This document shows positions 1 through 11,466 of a stretch of DNA of 64,000 nt, in pieces (the first letter of the stretch is position 1; each line of letters opens with the position of its first letter). The translations under genes were made by a program, and so were the position numbers. The notes beneath the pieces are model-generated. The model was not told the origin of the DNA. It saw only the letters and a list, made by a program, of their open reading frames with translations, and did no database searches. This DNA is from Myotis daubentonii (lineage: Eukaryota; Chordata; Mammalia; Chiroptera; Vespertilionidae): contig NC_081847.1 of assembly GCF_963259705.1 (NCBI RefSeq), positions 93,076,389-93,140,388 of the forward strand, in the 5' to 3' direction.

Positions 1-2271
1 GGTTTTTAGCAGCTTTTATGTGAGCTGACTGCACAGATACGAGGATCACATAGCAGTGCCTCCCGGTAGACTGGTCAAGAGCATTTCACTTGATAAACTC
101 TGGGCTATGATGTCCTAATGTCATTCTCAAGCGCATATTAGGCATAAAGAAGTCTGAGGTGCTAACCCTCTCTCTTGTGGCTGTGGTCCTGGCCCACATA
201 CTCTCTGGAGGAAGGAGCAGGGACTCCTCAGAAAGGAGAGGGTGACTCAGTATGGCTTTTGAAGGCTCCGTTGTGCCGTTGACGCCTCTCACAGTTCTAA
301 CTCAGGCCGCACTCAGAATGCCGTCCCCTTCCACTCTTTTTGGAGAAAAAGGCAAGTAGCAGTTTCTGTGTTTCCGGAAATATACCCGGTGAGTCTGCTT
401 CACTGTCATCTTTCTAGTTAAATGGGTGGCCCTGATTCAGCGCCTTTTCTCAGATGCCTCCTTGTGTCTCTCATCTGTAGTTCCCGCCACCAAGTCCTCC
501 TTGAGAGTAGACTGACCTCAGGCCTGCATATCGCTGCATAGGTTTCCACAAATGTCGAGTTTCAGACTCACCGAATCGTCCAGCCTCAGTCATTTCCTTC
601 TGATAGAGTCATGCCCTTTTGCTGCCTCACCAGGTTGAAAATAATCAATTGTTCGAAGTTATCCTTTTCTTTGATCTTTGAAGCATTCCTTTGCAGATCG
701 TGTCCTGCTCTGTAACACTCTGAACGACCTTCTCATCTGTAGGTTTCTTCAAGATCCTTATGTCCAGTGGTTGTTATTCATACTTAGAAATCAAATATCT
801 CTTCATATTAATCCTGTCTCCACTTAATAGCTCAGGTTTAAGCCTGTGGTCAACACAGAATGATGTGGCTTTGAGAGGAACTAGCAGTGTGGTCAGAGGA
901 GGGCCTATGGCTGTCTACCAAGGAGCCACCCAGGGTGCCATTATGTTGTGATGTTATTGTGGACCGTAATCTACTTCCTTATTATGTTGTCCGGCATTTT
1001 ATAGAGTTGGAAAGGCTGACGCACACTAATCAACATTACGTGGTGCTTACATATATTAGCACTAACGAGCATTTAGAATGATAGTGTTTTTTGTGATGGA
1101 GATAAATACATGTGCCAGAACCCCGGAGGACTGGACTTAACGAAAGTTGCTTAGTGAGTGCAAGGGAAGAGGACAGCCTTGAGGGACATTTAACAATTGC
1201 GGTTTTGAATGTGTTGAGTCAGCCATCATTACAGATGACATCACTGTAAGATCAAACAGTATCTGTCTTTTATGGGATTTGATAAACAAGCCAGCTTTAG
1301 GCGCCAGGTTCTCCTGCCCTACTTCTATTTACATCCTACTTCTATTCAGTTTTTCTCTGAACTGGTTTAGCTATGTTCCTGCTTTAAAATGATAAACATC
1401 TTCCAAATCGATTTTCTTTCTATTATATTCAAGTCTTTCTAGTTTCTTGTCATAGAAATTTAGAGATAATCTGGATTACTCCTCCAAAGGCTAATCCCAT
1501 ATATTGTATATGGATTTTTCTAGTTTATTAACTATTATGGGGTCCCTGGGTATGTGGTTAGGTGGCTGATCTTCTCTTGATGTCTCCATGGCCCACCAAC
1601 ATATAACAAATTTCTTAAAATAATAATTTTTAATCCATTTGCAGTTTGAAAAAACATGTATCCCTTTCAACCAATCCCCCATATATAGTATGTTGTACAA
1701 CAGAAAAATGCAAGTATTTGATTCAAATATTCCACAGTAGTTAAATTGAGGAGTATGGAAGCTCAGAAGTATATAAGTCAATCATTAATCATTAATCAAA
1801 TGAACTTGCATTCTGTGGGAATTCCTTCCATCATATTCCAACCGCTAACCGTGCAGTGGAAATCTATTCTGACAAAGAGTTCACTGTTCTGTAGAATAAT
1901 TTGACATATTTGGGGATGACTGTTAAAAACTCCGTTCTTCTTATTGAGGTTATTAGTAAAACTTTATGATTCTTTCATTATGAGAGTAGGTTTCCATGCC
2001 TCTCATAATCATTATTCTCTTTCTCTCAACCACTTTTTAGTACTATATTTCCATTGTTCTTAAGTGTTAATGTCTAGAATTAAACCAACATATAATTTGG
2101 TCTGGAGGTACCATCTTTCCATTTCAACACTCCAGTGCTTTTTAATGACCACATCACATTACTGACTCATAACAAGATTGTGATAAAACTAAAACCCAAG
2201 GTTCCTTTTACAAGTCCCAGTGACAAACCAAGTCTTTCATCCTGTGATAGCACGGAAGTTCCTTTGATTCT
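1..2271. other. Unassigned non-coding DNA
   Basis: No recognisable gene or young mobile element. The open frames are short and carry no domain I recognise. Composition is AT-rich with ordinary mammalian CpG depletion. Confidence 0.5.
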
Positions 2272-2288
2272 AAGTATAGAATGTTCTT
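2272..2288. repeat. Left target-site duplication of the tRNA-half insertion
   Basis: aagtatagaatgttctt recurs at 2330-2346 with one mismatch (t to c). The pair brackets the tRNA-Gly 5' half and marks it as an insertion. Confidence 0.8.
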
Positions 2289-2293
2289 AGGTT

Positions 2294-2331
2294 GCGTCGG
2301 TGGTATAGTGGTGAGCATAGCTGCCTTCCAA
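2294..2331 (+). pseudogene. tRNA-Gly(TCC) 5' half, tailless retropseudogene
   Basis: The segment matches the 5' half of a mammalian tRNA-Gly with TCC anticodon: acceptor 5' strand (GCGTCGG, normally GCGTTGG), D-arm with the A-box-like GGTATAGTGGTGAGC, and the anticodon arm to CTTCCAAG. It stops just after the anticodon, so the T-arm and the 3' acceptor strand are absent and it cannot fold as a tRNA. The 17-bp direct repeats at 2272-2288 and 2330-2346 show an insertion, and there is no A-tail. This fits the described mammalian class of tailless retropseudogenes, truncated RNAs inserted by the L1 machinery. Five extra bases lie between the left repeat and the tRNA 5' end. What was inserted could be a tRNA half or a cDNA that stopped early; the sequence cannot say which. 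Confidence 0.82.
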
Positions 2332-2346
2332 GTATAGAACGTTCTT
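2330..2346. repeat. Right target-site duplication of the tRNA-half insertion
   Basis: Copy of the 17-bp repeat at 2272-2288 with one mismatch. Its first two bases overlap the end of the tRNA match, as often happens at such junctions. Confidence 0.8.
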
Positions 2347-5300
2347 CATAGCCTTGTTATGTGCCATTTTGCTGTCTGTGTTTGGCCTTTCAGTCCCCCA
2401 AGGACCTTTTGATTTCTTATTCCGTTATGCAGTGTATTTATCTGGAATAATGTAACGAGAAAAGCAACACAAAACAGAAAAGAACTTCAAGACCCCAAAT
2501 AGAACACAACAAAAACCTCTCAGGTCTTCTCTATCTCTATATAAGACATTGATAAAAATATTATACTCTAAGAGGTCACATAGAGAATATAGTATCGCCA
2601 TATTATTAATGAATTCATTCATTAGTTCATTCAAATGTTCATGTGAGCCTAATACATGATAGGCATGGCGTTAGGTCTAGTTACTGGGTGAATAAACAAA
2701 CAAGACCTTAGCTTTTATGAAGCTACTATTTTAGTGAAGGAAATGGGAAATAAAGGAAGTGTGATAGGAAATAAACAGGAATAGAATAGAAAGTGGCAGG
2801 GCTGGGTAGGTGGCCATCTAATTCAGAGACGGTTTCTGAATAGGTGGCATATAACGAATGCATTCAGTTTTAGAATGATTTAACTATTCAAAGAGCTCTG
2901 GGAACATTCCAGGCAGAAGGACTAGCAAATGCAAGCAGGAAGGCATGAGCTTGCTTAAGAATAGAAAGTTACCCGCTTGACCGAAGCTTAGTGAACCGGG
3001 AGAGAGGCAGGCGGGGCAAACCCTGCAGGCAACTGTGGATCCTGTGATGGAATTTACGTGTATTTCCCCCTAGATTTCCAAAGCTTTGGTGAAAGTCTGT
3101 TCAGTTAGTGAACAATTCATCTAACCATACTATTATCTAACCCACATTTCTCCATGTTGGCAGAATTCTGATTTACTCTGTAGAGTTTTCTCTGATGTAT
3201 AATTCAAAAAAATCAAGCAAACAAGCAAAATTCCTTTAGTATTTGTTTTGAGTGAACTGTGTTGGCTCATTTGTTCAGTGTTTTAAAGAAGATTTGTTGG
3301 TGGATTGTAGAATTTTATTAGGGATTAGAGTCAAGTTGAACAGTCTATAATTTTTAGGATTTATGTTTTTGAAATTTGAACCAAGAGTTTTTTTTTGCAT
3401 TTTCATTCTATTCAGATTTCTTCTGTTCCTCTTGAGTGTACAAAGATGACCACGAATGGTTCTTGATCAAACTTACAAGATGGTTCAATACTTGGCAATG
3501 GAATTCACTATATTTATAGTATAACTAGATCCTTTCTTTCTCATTATAAATATATCAGGATTTGTTCTGGTTCATTATGCTTTGAGTTTGGAGGCACTTT
3601 TCCTTAATAAAGAAAAGTGAATCAGAATAGTACTAAACCAGTTCTGTCCCTTCTTGCATGTGTCCCCATAGTTCACTCACGGCCACCATGCCTGGCCAAC
3701 CCTCTCTCATTTTGCTTTAGGTCTAGCTAACACAATACCAAACAGAAGTCATTTTAACAGTTGGCATTGGGGGGGGAGCGTGTGCAGAAATATTTTATTT
3801 GAACAAACAGGATTCCTAAGTTAATTCCTAGATTATTAGTCTTCAGAAAAACAGAAGAAGTAGATGTTGGCCTGCGTCTGCTAACAGCAGTGCGTGATGT
3901 GGAGAAATGTAAAGGCAGGTAAGCTGTACTTTCTTTTCAAAACTGGAGCAAAGGGCAGGTGGCGACATAAGAGTTGACTTCATCTCATGGAAATGGAGGA
4001 GCTGAGTGCTGCTTGGTTCTGAACATTCACTTTCCAGTTGTTGGAACCAGGCGGTAGTGCACACTCTCTTACCTTTGGGCCTTATATCTGAGTGAAGCAA
4101 ATCTACAATACAGACCTTAGATTTGAGAGCCGGAGGCCTCTCATTAGGAGCTAAGAATAGAGATGACGCGAGTCACTTACATTGTCAGCCCCAGCTTGCT
4201 CGTCAGCGGAATTAAGAGGTTGGAAAGGTCATCCCTGAGAACCCTTCCGGCTCAGGACTCTGGTTGTAAAGACTGTCTTTCTCCTGAATAAAAAGTTTGA
4301 GCATTTAGGAGACTTAAGCAGAGCTACGACGCTTCCTATTTTTATTCTTCAGCAATTTTGTGTGCAACTTACACATATTGACACTAGAAAAATGCATCAA
4401 TTTCCTTGGAATTTTCAAAAAAGCTTTAAAATACATTCCATTTATCAGTTAATATCCTCGCTGTGAGATGTGAAGCAGCATTATGCTAGATGTGAAAAGT
4501 GACCAAAATGGAGGTGGCCAGTCCTGAGCCATTTTACCCGTGAAAGGACTTTTGATGCCCCACTCGGAGCCTCTACAGTCAAATGCTGTGCAGGGGAAGG
4601 TGCGTTAAATCTTCAGTCTTCTGTGTGCCCAGTGTGAATGAGCATTGCGTCCTATTTCAACAACTTTCCTGTGTAGAATCTGGTGAATGGTAAGTGGTGT
4701 TCAGCCTGGCAAAATTTTAGGAGCATCGTTGAAGAAACACAGTGCTAACCCCTCTCATTTCATCCAGAGGGGAAATCAATCACCAGCAGCCTCAGCTCCC
4801 GGGGCCACCTACCCTTTCACCCAGAGGCGTGGTCACAGAAGGGGGCGCATCAGTCAGACATCAAAGGTGTGAGTATTTTCCTCACTGATTTTTCTTCAGC
4901 CTCCTCCATTTGTATGGACATTTGGTTAGACGTCATCGCTCAGGCTATGGCCGATATGGAATAAGTATTTCAATTAAATTTCCCAAAGAAAAAGTTCCGT
5001 CTTCATAATGTGTACCAAGGCATGAAGCCACGGGAGGAGAGAGAACACATAAAGGTTGTGTCAGCCTAGAGCCTGATTTGGAAGCGGCAGGAGGGAAGAA
5101 AAGAGACAATGAAGAAATTTATTTTCCTTTTTAAAAATTATGTTCATCGATTGCTATCTTTATCTCATTTTTATGGAAACCTGTTTCTTTTTAATCTCAA
5201 CCAATCAACTTCTATTGTAATGTCTTTGAATTCTGAAAAGTAATTTGCAGAGTTTTCATAAATCTTGACCGTAGAAGCGAAAGCTTGGTATTCAGGTGAC

Positions 5301-5625
5301 ACTAAAACAGGATAGAGAGGGTATTTCCATACACCTAATTAGATACATTGATTGATGCATTAACTTCATTAGTTGTTTTAACATGCAAATGGAATTCTGG
5401 ACTTGAATGCATTCAGAGACTGGTCTGTGTTTTTCAAGGGCAAGCATAAAAGGGAACTGCTGTCCATTTCTTTTTTATTCATTTAAACAGGTTTTGGTAA
5501 TACCAAATTCCTTAAAAAGCAGCACTGGGGATTCGCATGTTTGTTATGGGTGTGAAATGAAATTGCATGCACCGCCCTTCTTTGTGTGTGCCTGTACACA
5601 CATACATTATTGTGTGTGCTCATGA
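2347..5625. other. Unassigned non-coding DNA with a possible old L2/MIR-like fragment
   Basis: A stretch near 2600-2760 (attcattcattagttcatt followed by degraded text) resembles ancient L2/MIR-associated repeats, but I cannot place it firmly. I see no gene in the rest. Confidence 0.4.
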
Positions 5626-5652
5626 ACATACACACACACACACACACACATC
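5626..5652. repeat. (CA)n microsatellite
   Basis: About 12 CA units following a TG-rich patch at 5580-5620. Confidence 0.9.
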
Positions 5653-6470
5653 ATGGCCACCAGCACTATGAAACTCTTCTTTCATGACTGCGTTTTCTCC
5701 AAGGAAGACAAGAATGCTGGAAAATGAGAGAAGAATTTGGGTCTAACCTTAGCCCACAGCGTTTCCTATTGCAACACAGACACATGTTGTTGAACTTCCT
5801 CCTCTTTAGCTGGCTGTGAACACAATGTGTTATTTGTTATCCTGCTTAATCCCCCACAAAGGAAAAGAGATGCCCTCGGCCAGTTTGCTGGGGAACAGTC
5901 CACGTCTGTTGAGGAAAAGTAGTCCGTGCTTCTCGCATGCCATCAGCCCCGGGTTCTGCCAAAGCGGACCGTCCCCGGAACCACCGCTCAATGGGCTGAG
6001 TCCGCGGAGCTCACAGTGAAGGGCGGCCCACAGGCCCCTGGGACTGCGGACTGTGGTTCGTTCCTTCCTGAGAAATAAAACCATTTGGGGCTTCTCTTCA
6101 ATGTTAACTGACAGCCCTTCTTTACCGTCTCACATTTAATTGTTGTGAAAACTTATCTCAAGGATTCTTCGTATCTAATTTTCACATTTTTCTCCCAGAA
6201 AGCATTTTTCATGTAGGTGTTTTGAATGTTATTTTATTTTTTCCTTTTCTACCCAGGGATGGTGTGTGTTGCATGTATTGGGAGAATCGGTATTACGGTT
6301 TTGTGCACATTGTCCAGTGAGAAGGTTGGGGTCGGGTCTTCTGGATGCACAGCACTTTCTGGAATCGGCGCTGGTGCCTGTCAGCCCTAATGGAGAACCG
6401 CCCAGTTCCCCAAACAGGCTCCGAGCCTCGCATGTCCCAGTTATTTTTTTGCAATTAAAGTTCATAAAGG
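5653..6470. other. Unassigned non-coding DNA
   Basis: The patch at 5860-6060 has somewhat higher GC and a few CpGs, but no exon signals I trust and no repeat I can name. Confidence 0.4.
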
Positions 6471-6660
6471 TGGCTCAGTGGTTGGGCATTGACTTATGAA
6501 CCAGGATCAGGGTTTGATTCCTGATCAGGACACATGCCTGGGTTGCGGGCTCAATCCCCAGTGTGGGGCATGTAGGAGGCAGCTGACTATGATTCACACT
6601 CATCATTGATGTTTCTATTTCTCTCTCCCTCTCCCTTCTTCTCTGAAATTAAAAAAAATT
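6471..6660 (+). mobile_element. VES SINE
   Basis: tRNA-derived SINE of vesper bats. Visible are the tRNA-like head (tggctcagtggttg), a B-box-like ggtttgattcc, the body motif caatccccagtgtggggc, a CT-rich run and an A-rich end. It is diverged from the younger copies in the window, and its flanking duplication is not clear. Confidence 0.88.
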
Positions 6661-6800
6661 ACATATAAAGAAAGAAAGCCCAATGCTGGTGACATAGTGA
6701 AAAGGATAATAAAAGGGCATACAAATAAGTGTAGAACAATGCTCTCTTTATATTATATAGCATGGAAGGAAACAGGGAATCTGAAACATGTTCTTAAATA

Positions 6801-7078
6801 CAGTGGGGCCTTGACTTATGATTTTAATCCATTCCGTGACGGAGCTCATAACTCAAATTACTCGTACGTCAAATCATAAAGTGAACGAGTGAGACACGTG
6901 ATGCTGGGCTGATGTGGCGTTCACTGTGACGTTCGCTGTGCCAACTAGCGGTGGGGTATCTGAAGCTGGCTCATAACCCGAATTTTAGCTCGCAACTCAA
7001 AGCAAAAAATTGGCCTAGAGACGGCTTGTATCTTGAAAAACTCGTTAGTCGGGACACTCGTAAGTCAAGGCCCCACTG
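6801..7078. mobile_element. Tigger/mariner-like MITE, 278 bp
   Basis: The ends are perfect inverted repeats over the 18 bases CAGTGGGGCCTTGACTTA, and the element sits between TA dinucleotides (6799-6800 and 7079-7080). This is the target duplication of the Tc1/mariner superfamily. Further diverged inverted similarity continues inward. There is no transposase frame, so it depended on an autonomous relative such as a Tigger. Confidence 0.88.
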
Positions 7079-7283
7079 TAATCTGTTGTTATCAAATACT
7101 TACAGGACTAAAGTGAAACATTCCAGCCTGTGGAGGAAGGAAGGCCTAGGCACTCCTGGAGATGCTGGTTTAGAAATATGCCCGAGTTAATAGCTGAAGC
7201 AGAGGCAACCAAGGAAGGATATTACTTGCTCAGATGATAGAGAATTAACCTCAATTAATCAGCATTAAGAAAGCCAGGAACTA

Positions 7284-7496
7284 GCTGGTTGGTGTGGTTC
7301 AGTGGTTGAGTGTTGACCTATGATTCAGGAGGTCATGGTTCGATTCCCAGTCAGGGCACATGCTCGAGTTTCGGGCTTGATCCCCAGTGTGGGGCGTGCA
7401 GGAGGCAGTGATCAATGATTCTCTCTCATCATTGATATTTCTATCTCTCTCACTCTCCCTTCCTCTCTGAAATAAATAAAAAATATATTTTAAAAA
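7284..7496 (+). mobile_element. VES SINE with perfect 17-bp target duplication
   Basis: Complete SINE: ctggttggtgtggttcagtgg head, ggttcgattcc B box, gatccccagtgtggggc body, CT run and an ATATTTTAAAAAAA tail. It is flanked by aagaaagccaggaacta at 7267-7283 and 7497-7513, identical, so the insertion is fairly young and was made by L1-type target-primed reverse transcription. Confidence 0.96.
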
Positions 7497-7681
7497 AAGA
7501 AAGCCAGGAACTATGACAAGAAAATTCTCAGAGAGCCTGAGATTTCTCTGTGGTGTTGATGAAATAAGCCATCTGTATTATTACTACATGAATAAATGAT
7601 AGCTGTTATCTGTGGTAGGAATAAGGGATAGGACTGACGGGGTTACACTAAGAAACATGGCGTCATTGTCCTAAATCGGGA

Positions 7682-7840
7682 CGGTAGTTCCCAAACCTGC
7701 CTGCATAGCAGACTCATCCGAGAAGGGTTTAAGGAAATTGACAAGCATATGCCTCATCTCTAGAGCTTCTGATTGGATCGGTCTGTGTTGATTCTCCAGA
7801 ACCTGCATTTATAAAAGTTCTCCAGAATTCCAGCGGGAAT
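7682..7840. mobile_element. Probable hAT-Charlie (MER5-like) remnant
   Basis: The order of motifs (gtagttcccaaacctgcctgcatagcagactcatc, then a diverged middle) resembles the opening of MER5-type hAT-Charlie elements. The ends are eroded and no target duplication is visible, so this is tentative. Confidence 0.4.
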
Positions 7841-8808
7841 TGAGATGTTTGGGATGACAGAGGCCAAGGGACTCAGCCTGGCGGGGTGCCATTTCTCCTC
7901 CCCATCACTTGGCGGAAGGTCCCTTTCCTGATCTTTCATTGGCCATTTACCCAAACCAGATTCGGACAGGATTCTTTGAAATCCCATCAGTTCTAGATTT
8001 CCTTTCTGTGTTGACAAATGCGAAGACATTATTTCAAGCCCAAACCCAAACATAATCAAATGAAAAGTTGAAGCCCCAAGAATTATGCATATATTTGATG
8101 ACACAGGGGCTTTCCCTGGCTTGGAGGGTCTAGGTGTGCCTTTTCCCTTTGCATGCATACAGGGAAATTTTTACTAAAAAATAGCCAAAAATACATGTAT
8201 TATGCATGACAGATGTGCGAGCAGATGAAGCCCTCTCACAGTCCTGAAGTTCAAGTGCTGTGGGTCTGGTTGGGTATTACTGTCACTGTTTCTCAGCCCC
8301 AGCAGGCACCTGCCAGCCCTATTTTATCGTTCCTATGCAAGGGGCCCAGGCTGTGGAAGCCCACCTTATAGAATAAGGACTCTTTTCCCTGAGGATGGAG
8401 GAGCAAGAGGAAAGAAGTGCCTGGGAAATCTCTCTCCTCCAAAAGCAGGCCTTGTTCTTCCCTGTAGTCTGACACAAATCTCAGACATGTGGTCCCCTCC
8501 CCCATTACTCTCTTGTACATATTTAGAGTTTGCAAAAGCTGCCCCTCCCACCAGAATTTTTAAAAAAGCCAGGACACACGGAGGAGAGAGAGGTATGGAA
8601 AGGAGGCCGGCCCTGTGCTCAGGAGAAGTGTCTGCCTTAGGGGGAGGGTGGGGCAGCCACCTGAGCAGAAGTGGTCACAGTGCCTTCTCTCCCGCTGACA
8701 CGCACCCTGAGCAGAGACAGGAGTGAGGGCACCAACACATCAGGAGGAACCATGGTTTCATGTTTCGCAGATCCGATGGTATTTTCTTTTTCCCCCTCTT
8801 TCTTTTTT

Positions 8809-9022
8809 AAAAAAAATATATTTTTATTGCTTTCAGAGAGGAAGGGAGAGGGAGAGATAGAAACATCAATGATGAGAGAGAATCATTGATTGTCTGCCTC
8901 CTGCACACCTCACACTGGAGATCAAGCCTGAAACCCAGGCAGGTGCCCTGACTGGGGAGTTGGCACTGTGACCTCCTGGTTCATAGGTCAAAGATCAACC
9001 ACTGAGCCATGCCAGCTGGGCT
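8809..9022 (-). mobile_element. VES SINE
   Basis: Reads in reverse: T-rich tail first (8809 onward), then the GA-rich complement of the CT run, the body, and the tRNA-like head ending in ccagctgggct. It carries several substitutions. Confidence 0.92.
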
Positions 9023-10261
9023 CATATGGTGAGTTCTCAGGTGAAGGGGGATTCCCAGGACTAATGTTGTGTGTGTGGGGGGGGTCATTGTTTTGTTCAC
9101 TTTTGAATATTTAAATAATGCTAAGTTCTGGTGTTTTGAATATTACTTTAAAGTTGAAAATTTGAGGGACTCTTCCTACCCAGTTATCAGCTGGTTACAG
9201 CTGCTGTTGGATTTCGCCAGAGATTATTTCTCATCGGTGACCAAGGATGATTTCACATTAAGGTAGACTGACATTCGTCCTTGGACATTTTTTTTGGGGG
9301 GGGAGGGGGTTAAAACATAACGAAAAATCCATATTACTCATTGGGGTAGTAAGTATAGAATAAGTATAAAGAATTCCTGTTCCATTTACAAAATTGTTAT
9401 ACCTGGGGATGGATTGGGCAAAATTCCTTATCCAGTGTCATGTGTGCAGGCTACTATTTTGTGTTCTTAGTTAATGCCTCTGCTAAGAATAAGTAGCGTG
9501 GAATGGACAAATGAATCAAGGCCGTCGGGGGCCTGGGTGAACTTGAGAAACGTAAAGCCAGCGACTCGGCGAAGCAGGTGGCAGGAACGGGAAGCGGCCT
9601 GAGCAGCTGCCCGGAGCCAGTGACAGGGGCTGGATCCAGAGCCGGACGCTCAGGCAGGGCCGGGGATAGACTTCCAGGATGTCTCCTCCCAGGCAGCAGA
9701 CACAGCCTCTGCTTGAGAGGGAGTGCCCCCCTCCTGTGCTGACTGAGAGCAGGCAGCTGCGGAAATCCCAGTTTCCAGTCCGGACCTCCTCCCTGGTGGT
9801 TCCCATCCGCTGGGAAGTCCTCCTGCGAGTTCATCCTGCTGCCCCAAGTCTATCGCCCGCAGCCTCAGCCACGTGGGTGGCAAAAGTGGCCCCCGGAGCC
9901 TAAAACCTCCTGTTCTTGTGGCGAGGAGCGCACTGGGGGGACGGATGAGGGGAGAGAGGTGGCCCCAGGCCTGGAACTAGAGTGGGAAGAGGGAGCCACT
10001 GACCCGCTAAAGAGTCAAGAGCCCCCCCACGTGCACCCCTGCGTGCCAGGCCCTGTGCCAGGCACTGGGGTGGCAGCATGAACCCATCAGGGCTGTCCCT
10101 GCCCTCATAGGGCTGACAGGTTGAGCCGTGCAGCCCAGTGGCGCTCCATCCTCAGCTTGAGTGCCCGCATCGATATAAACTGGCATAAGAATGACAAGGG
10201 CGGGCGTGTGTGAACCTGTACCAGGCACCCAGCCCACATCCGGCTCAGAGTGGGTGATCCC
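9023..10261. other. Non-coding DNA rising in GC
   Basis: From about 9500 the DNA becomes GC-rich. A short diverged MIR/L2-like fragment is possible at 10040-10110 (gtgccaggcactggggtgg). No exon with convincing splice sites or domain was found. Confidence 0.4.
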
Positions 10262-10393
10262 TTCTCCCCCCTCCTCCAGCTCCTTCCCTCCTCCCTCCTC
10301 CCTCCTCCAGCTCCTCCCCTCCTCCTCCCTCCTCCAGCTCCTTCCCTCCTCCTCCCTCCTCCCTCCTCCCTCCTCCCTCCTCCCTCCTCCCAC
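10262..10393. repeat. Polypyrimidine tract (CTCCTCC-type)
   Basis: About 130 bases, almost all C and T on the plus strand, built from CTCC/TCC units interrupted by cagctcctt blocks. Such mirror-rich polypurine/polypyrimidine tracts can form triplex DNA. The open frames across it encode Pro/Ser/Leu or Glu/Gly runs and are artefacts. Confidence 0.92.
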
Positions 10394-10654
10394 CATCCTG
10401 AAGCAGCATCTGTGCAGAGGCCTCTGAGAAACAGGCAGGTGGCCCGTGCAGGTCCCGTGCGGAGTCACCAGTCACCAGTCATCACCTTCCTCGGCATCGG
10501 GCGCGTCCCTCATTCAGGGCACGTACCTGCGCTTGGGTGACGCTTTCTTCTCCTCCGAGGTGGCCCTTCTGTCTGCTCACCCCACACCTCCCACACACCA
10601 CACCGAGCGCTGGAGGCCGTGGGACAGGCGAGGCAGAGGCGGGGGTCTGTTTTG

Positions 10655-10681
10655 CCCCTGCCCCTGCCCCTGCCCCTGCCA
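10655..10681. repeat. (CCCCTG)4 repeat
   Basis: Four perfect copies of CCCCTG in a GC-rich region, with a C-rich strand that could form an i-motif or, on the other strand, a quadruplex. Confidence 0.9.
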
Positions 10682-10894
10682 GGGCGCACCTGCCTGGAGG
10701 GACAGACCAGCAGCAGGTCTCTGAGTGCCTGGCCGGGGCAGGCGGCCCTGGTCCTGCTGGGGTGTGCAGAGCGGCCCCCATAGACGGCAGGGCCGGCCCC
10801 TCAGAGCCCCGCGGGGGGCAGTGACGCTGGTCCCACTGTTTCCCCTCGCTCAGTGCGACCTGCTGGGGACTCTGGGGCTGGGTTCCCAGCCAGC

Positions 10895-10938
10895 GGGGGG
10901 GGGGGGGGGGGGGGGGCGGGGAGGGGGGAAGGGGGGGG
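10895..10938. repeat. Long G-run, quadruplex-prone
   Basis: A homopolymer of 22 G is followed by CGGGGAGGGGGGAAGGGGGGGG. Four or more G-tracts lie on the plus strand. The homopolymer length is uncertain in any assembly. Confidence 0.9.
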
Positions 10939-11354
10939 CTCTGGGACCCTCAGCTGCTTTGTGACTGTGAAGGATCCACAGCCCCACTGGCTGGGTTCAC
11001 AGCTGCCGGTCCCAGCTGTGCCACCTGGTGGCTTTGAAGCATGTCGCTGGGGCTGCGGCCCTGGGTCCCTGCTCTTTAGATGGTCCCAGGAACAGCCATG
11101 TCTCCTCAGATGCCAGCTCGTCAGCGGAATGTCGCCTTCGGTTGCTTAGGCAGCAGCTGTGGAGTCAGCCTTACACTGGGCCCTAGTCCCGCTGCCATCA
11201 CACACAGGGCGCCCTCCTGCCTTCCGCTCCCGGGCGTCTTTTCTGAGGAGCCTGCCCGGGCCGCTCCGTGTCCTGCCCGTTAGTCTGCCCTGCCCCGTCA
11301 TTGGCCGGTGGGATTTCTTCCCACCCATCCTCCGGTGCCTGTGCTCCGTCTCCC

Positions 11355-11466
11355 CCAGCAGACAGAAGCTTCCTGATGACAGGAATGTTGTCTGATTTGT
11401 TCACCACTGTGTCCTCATCAGTTAGCGCGTTTGGCACAAAACTGTTCCGTGTCAAATAAATCGTCG
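11355..11466 (+). mobile_element. L2 3'-end fragment
   Basis: The series agcttcctgatgacaggaat, tgttcaccactgtgtcctc, agttagcgcgtttggcac and a final aaataaat follows the conserved 3' end of L2. The similarity may begin further left. Confidence 0.62.

Noticed and set aside
10007..10540. Frames of 76-153 codons on both strands at 10.0-10.5 kb
   Set aside because: They run through the polypyrimidine tract. The Glu/Gly/Arg and Pro/Ser/Leu runs are simple-sequence artefacts.
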